DNA from: an uncultured Prevotellaceae bacterium
GTDB lineage: Bacteria > Bacteroidota > Bacteroidia > Bacteroidales > Bacteroidaceae
DNA length: 64,000 bases
Assembly (NCBI GenBank): GCA_900315455.1
Contig: OMZE01000002.1
Span: 1 to 64,000 of the forward strand
Reading direction: 5' to 3'
Every line of letters starts with the position of its first letter. The first letter of the stretch is position 1. Positions 62,742 to 64,000 of this stretch are shown piece after piece. Made by a program: the position numbers and the translations under genes. Under the pieces are notes generated by a model. It was not told the DNA's origin, searched no databases, and saw nothing but the letters and a program-made list of their open reading frames with translations.

Positions 62742-63779
62742 TCAATTCACATCATCACCAAGATGATTGCGCAAGAGTCTCACTATATAATCCCTGCGCT
62801 GATGCGCATGGTCTATAAAATCCTTATTGCTGAATGCCACATCTTGATTGGAGTTGAAATGACCAATCATCTCGATATGGTTCTTCTTGGCATATTCCTC
62901 GATGTATTTCATTCCATCACGCAAGCCCTTTACATTCTCTATCCTTTTGTAGAAGAGCGGATGGTAAGGACTGCACAGCAGATAGACGTCAGCACCGTCT
63001 TTCCTGATGGCTTGAACCAGTGCGTCGAAAACTTGCAGGCGCTCCTCCGACAATGTGGTGAAATCGTTGAACATCACAGGCACCTCCGTCCGCGCGGCAT
63101 TGTCTACCTCGGCTTGCGACCGATTTCGGGTAGATTCTGCAAATCCCATCGACCCATCGGCGCGGTATGTTCTGACTCTATTTTCGATAGACGTGACAAA
63201 CTGCATATCTTCAGGGGTGTCTTGTTTCAATGCCGTCTGAAAATAAGAAAAGGAGAACAGGTTCTCTATGCGTGTGAAGTCGAAGTGAAACTCTTTCTTC
63301 TTGTTCAAAAACCTATAGTAGTAATCTCCCAACGACCTCCACCGGGTGTCTGTATAATTCTCATTAAACAAGGCGGCCGGGTCGGTACAGAGTATCACAT
63401 GCTTATAACGTATGTGGTTTTCTTTGCAAATCTCATAAAATGATACAAATTCTTCCAACTGGCCGCCGCCGACCCATAAATTAAGCAGGGATGCACCTTT
63501 AAACATATCGCTTGAGACACTTTGGGCGCGGCTATGTCCTAACACCAAATAATCAAAGGTCTTGCCTCGATACAGTTCGCACAATTTGCGCTTATAACTC
63601 CTGTCGTCTAAGTTTATCGGCGCATTGGTAACATTCAGTTGCTTGCTATGCGCTTCAATAATCCTGTCGGTGAACCTGTTTGAATACACTTCTCCGGGGT
63701 CAAGCACATAGTTGGTGATGGCAACACCAGCAATGATGGGCAGGTAAACACACGCCAGATAGATGAGAAACTTCTTCAT
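62742..63779 (-). CDS. SGNH/AlgX-like protein, probable partner of the MBOAT gene
   Basis: The 345-residue protein has one N-terminal membrane segment (about 4-24) and an extracytoplasmic domain with DYLVLGHSRAQSVSS, a GDSL-like block in which Ser73-range residues may be catalytic. A later FIDHAHQRRDY segment could supply Asp and His. Proteins of this plan sit beside MBOAT acetyltransferases and finish O-acetylation of glycans in the periplasm. It starts 6 bases after the MBOAT stop, which supports this. Confidence 0.7.
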   Translation of the reverse strand: MKKFLIYLACVYLPIIAGVAITNYVLDPGEVYSNRFTDRIIEAHSKQLNVTNAPINLDDRSYKRKLCELYRGKTFDYLVLGHSRAQSVSSDMFKGASLLNLWVGGGQLEEFVSFYEICKENHIRYKHVILCTDPAALFNENYTDTRWRSLGDYYYRFLNKKKEFHFDFTRIENLFSFSYFQTALKQDTPEDMQFVTSIENRVRTYRADGSMGFAESTRNRSQAEVDNAARTEVPVMFNDFTTLSEERLQVFDALVQAIRKDGADVYLLCSPYHPLFYKRIENVKGLRDGMKYIEEYAKKNHIEMIGHFNSNQDVAFSNKDFIDHAHQRRDYIVRLLRNHLGDDVN

Positions 63780-63785
63780 TTCAAC

Positions 63786-64000
63786 CTAAAATTGGAAATA
63801 AATAAACTGATTCCCGCCGAAAGCACCCAAGAAAACAATCAACGCCATCAAAAAGATATCAATCATTATCATTTTACTCAAGTTTAAGGTATTATTCTGA
63901 GAAGAATATTCCTTGTCTCTCTGCACCCACTCAAGTACCAATAGCATCAAAGCAAAGGCTATGGCTATCAACACTTTAACATTCAAGAATTGGGGCGCGC
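63786..64000 (-). CDS. MBOAT O-acyltransferase (partial, C-terminal end only)
   Basis: Only the last 70 or so residues are in the window, and the frame is open to the edge. They hold two membrane segments and end GAFGGNQFIYFQF, the usual finish of MBOAT proteins of the AlgI type, which carry acetyl groups across the membrane for glycan acetylation. The internal TTG at 63986 is not taken as a start. Confidence 0.8.
   Translation of the reverse strand, partial: APQFLNVKVLIAIAFALMLLVLEWVQRDKEYSSQNNTLNLSKMIMIDIFLMALIVFLGAFGGNQFIYFQF

Overview
The window looks like chromosome from a member of the Bacteroidales, most likely a Prevotella-type bacterium. The grounds are: many promoters of the Bacteroidetes form TTTG-N19/20-TAnnTTTG; no consistent Shine-Dalgarno sites; secreted GH97, GH31, GH43 and GH25 enzymes; a serC-serA-DUF1015 operon; a TonB protein with a Cys-rich N-terminus; and many TPR proteins. 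GC content looks moderate. No insertion sequence, prophage or CRISPR array was seen. The genus is an inference.

Layout. 1-7.8 kb: a partial TonB-type protein, an M18 aminopeptidase, a ferredoxin-type aldo/keto reductase, and a very large GH97-GH31 fusion. 7.8-11.6 kb: a GH43-CBM6-esterase protein and a flotillin, arranged as one minus-strand operon with the GH97-GH31 gene. 11.7-18.9 kb: a GH25 lysozyme, three zinc-ribbon membrane proteins with low-complexity repeats, a cupin and a remote sigma-factor-like protein. 18.9-25.4 kb: a REP-like palindrome cluster, tRNA-Ser(GGA), an Ogt-type alkyltransferase, a uridine-kinase-like enzyme, a second GH43-type protein and an M50-type membrane protease. 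25.4-31.6 kb: a five-gene operon (TrkA/RyR-like membrane protein, TIR-TM-FGE protein, secreted protein, tyrosine phosphatase, small exported protein) and tRNA-Ser(CGA).

31.6-42.3 kb is mostly housekeeping: an IMPACT-family protein, DUF1015, serA, serC, a DbpA-like helicase, two TPR paralogues and gyrA. 42.5-47.4 kb: two small envelope-stress-type genes, an outer-membrane-like protein, an ArnT-like glycosyltransferase, an ACT-domain protein and a GHMP kinase that resembles galacturonokinase more than galactokinase.

48-64 kb is a surface-polysaccharide locus, all on the minus strand and cut off at the window edge. It has MBOAT and SGNH acetylation genes, a Wzx-type flippase, CapA-like and TupA-like proteins, a GT4, and a FkbH/ACP/VOC/NeuD cassette with its own promoter. 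It also has a complete phosphonate route: PEP mutase fused to two nucleotidyltransferase modules, phosphonopyruvate decarboxylase, and an alcohol dehydrogenase that probably reduces phosphonoacetaldehyde. Together these suggest a glycan or lipid decorated with a CMP-activated phosphonate such as 2-hydroxyethylphosphonate. The two strongest candidates for undescribed biology are this phosphonate/glyceryl-ACP locus and the TIR-FGE/RyR operon; the GH97-GH31 fusion and several well-formed palindromes are also notable.
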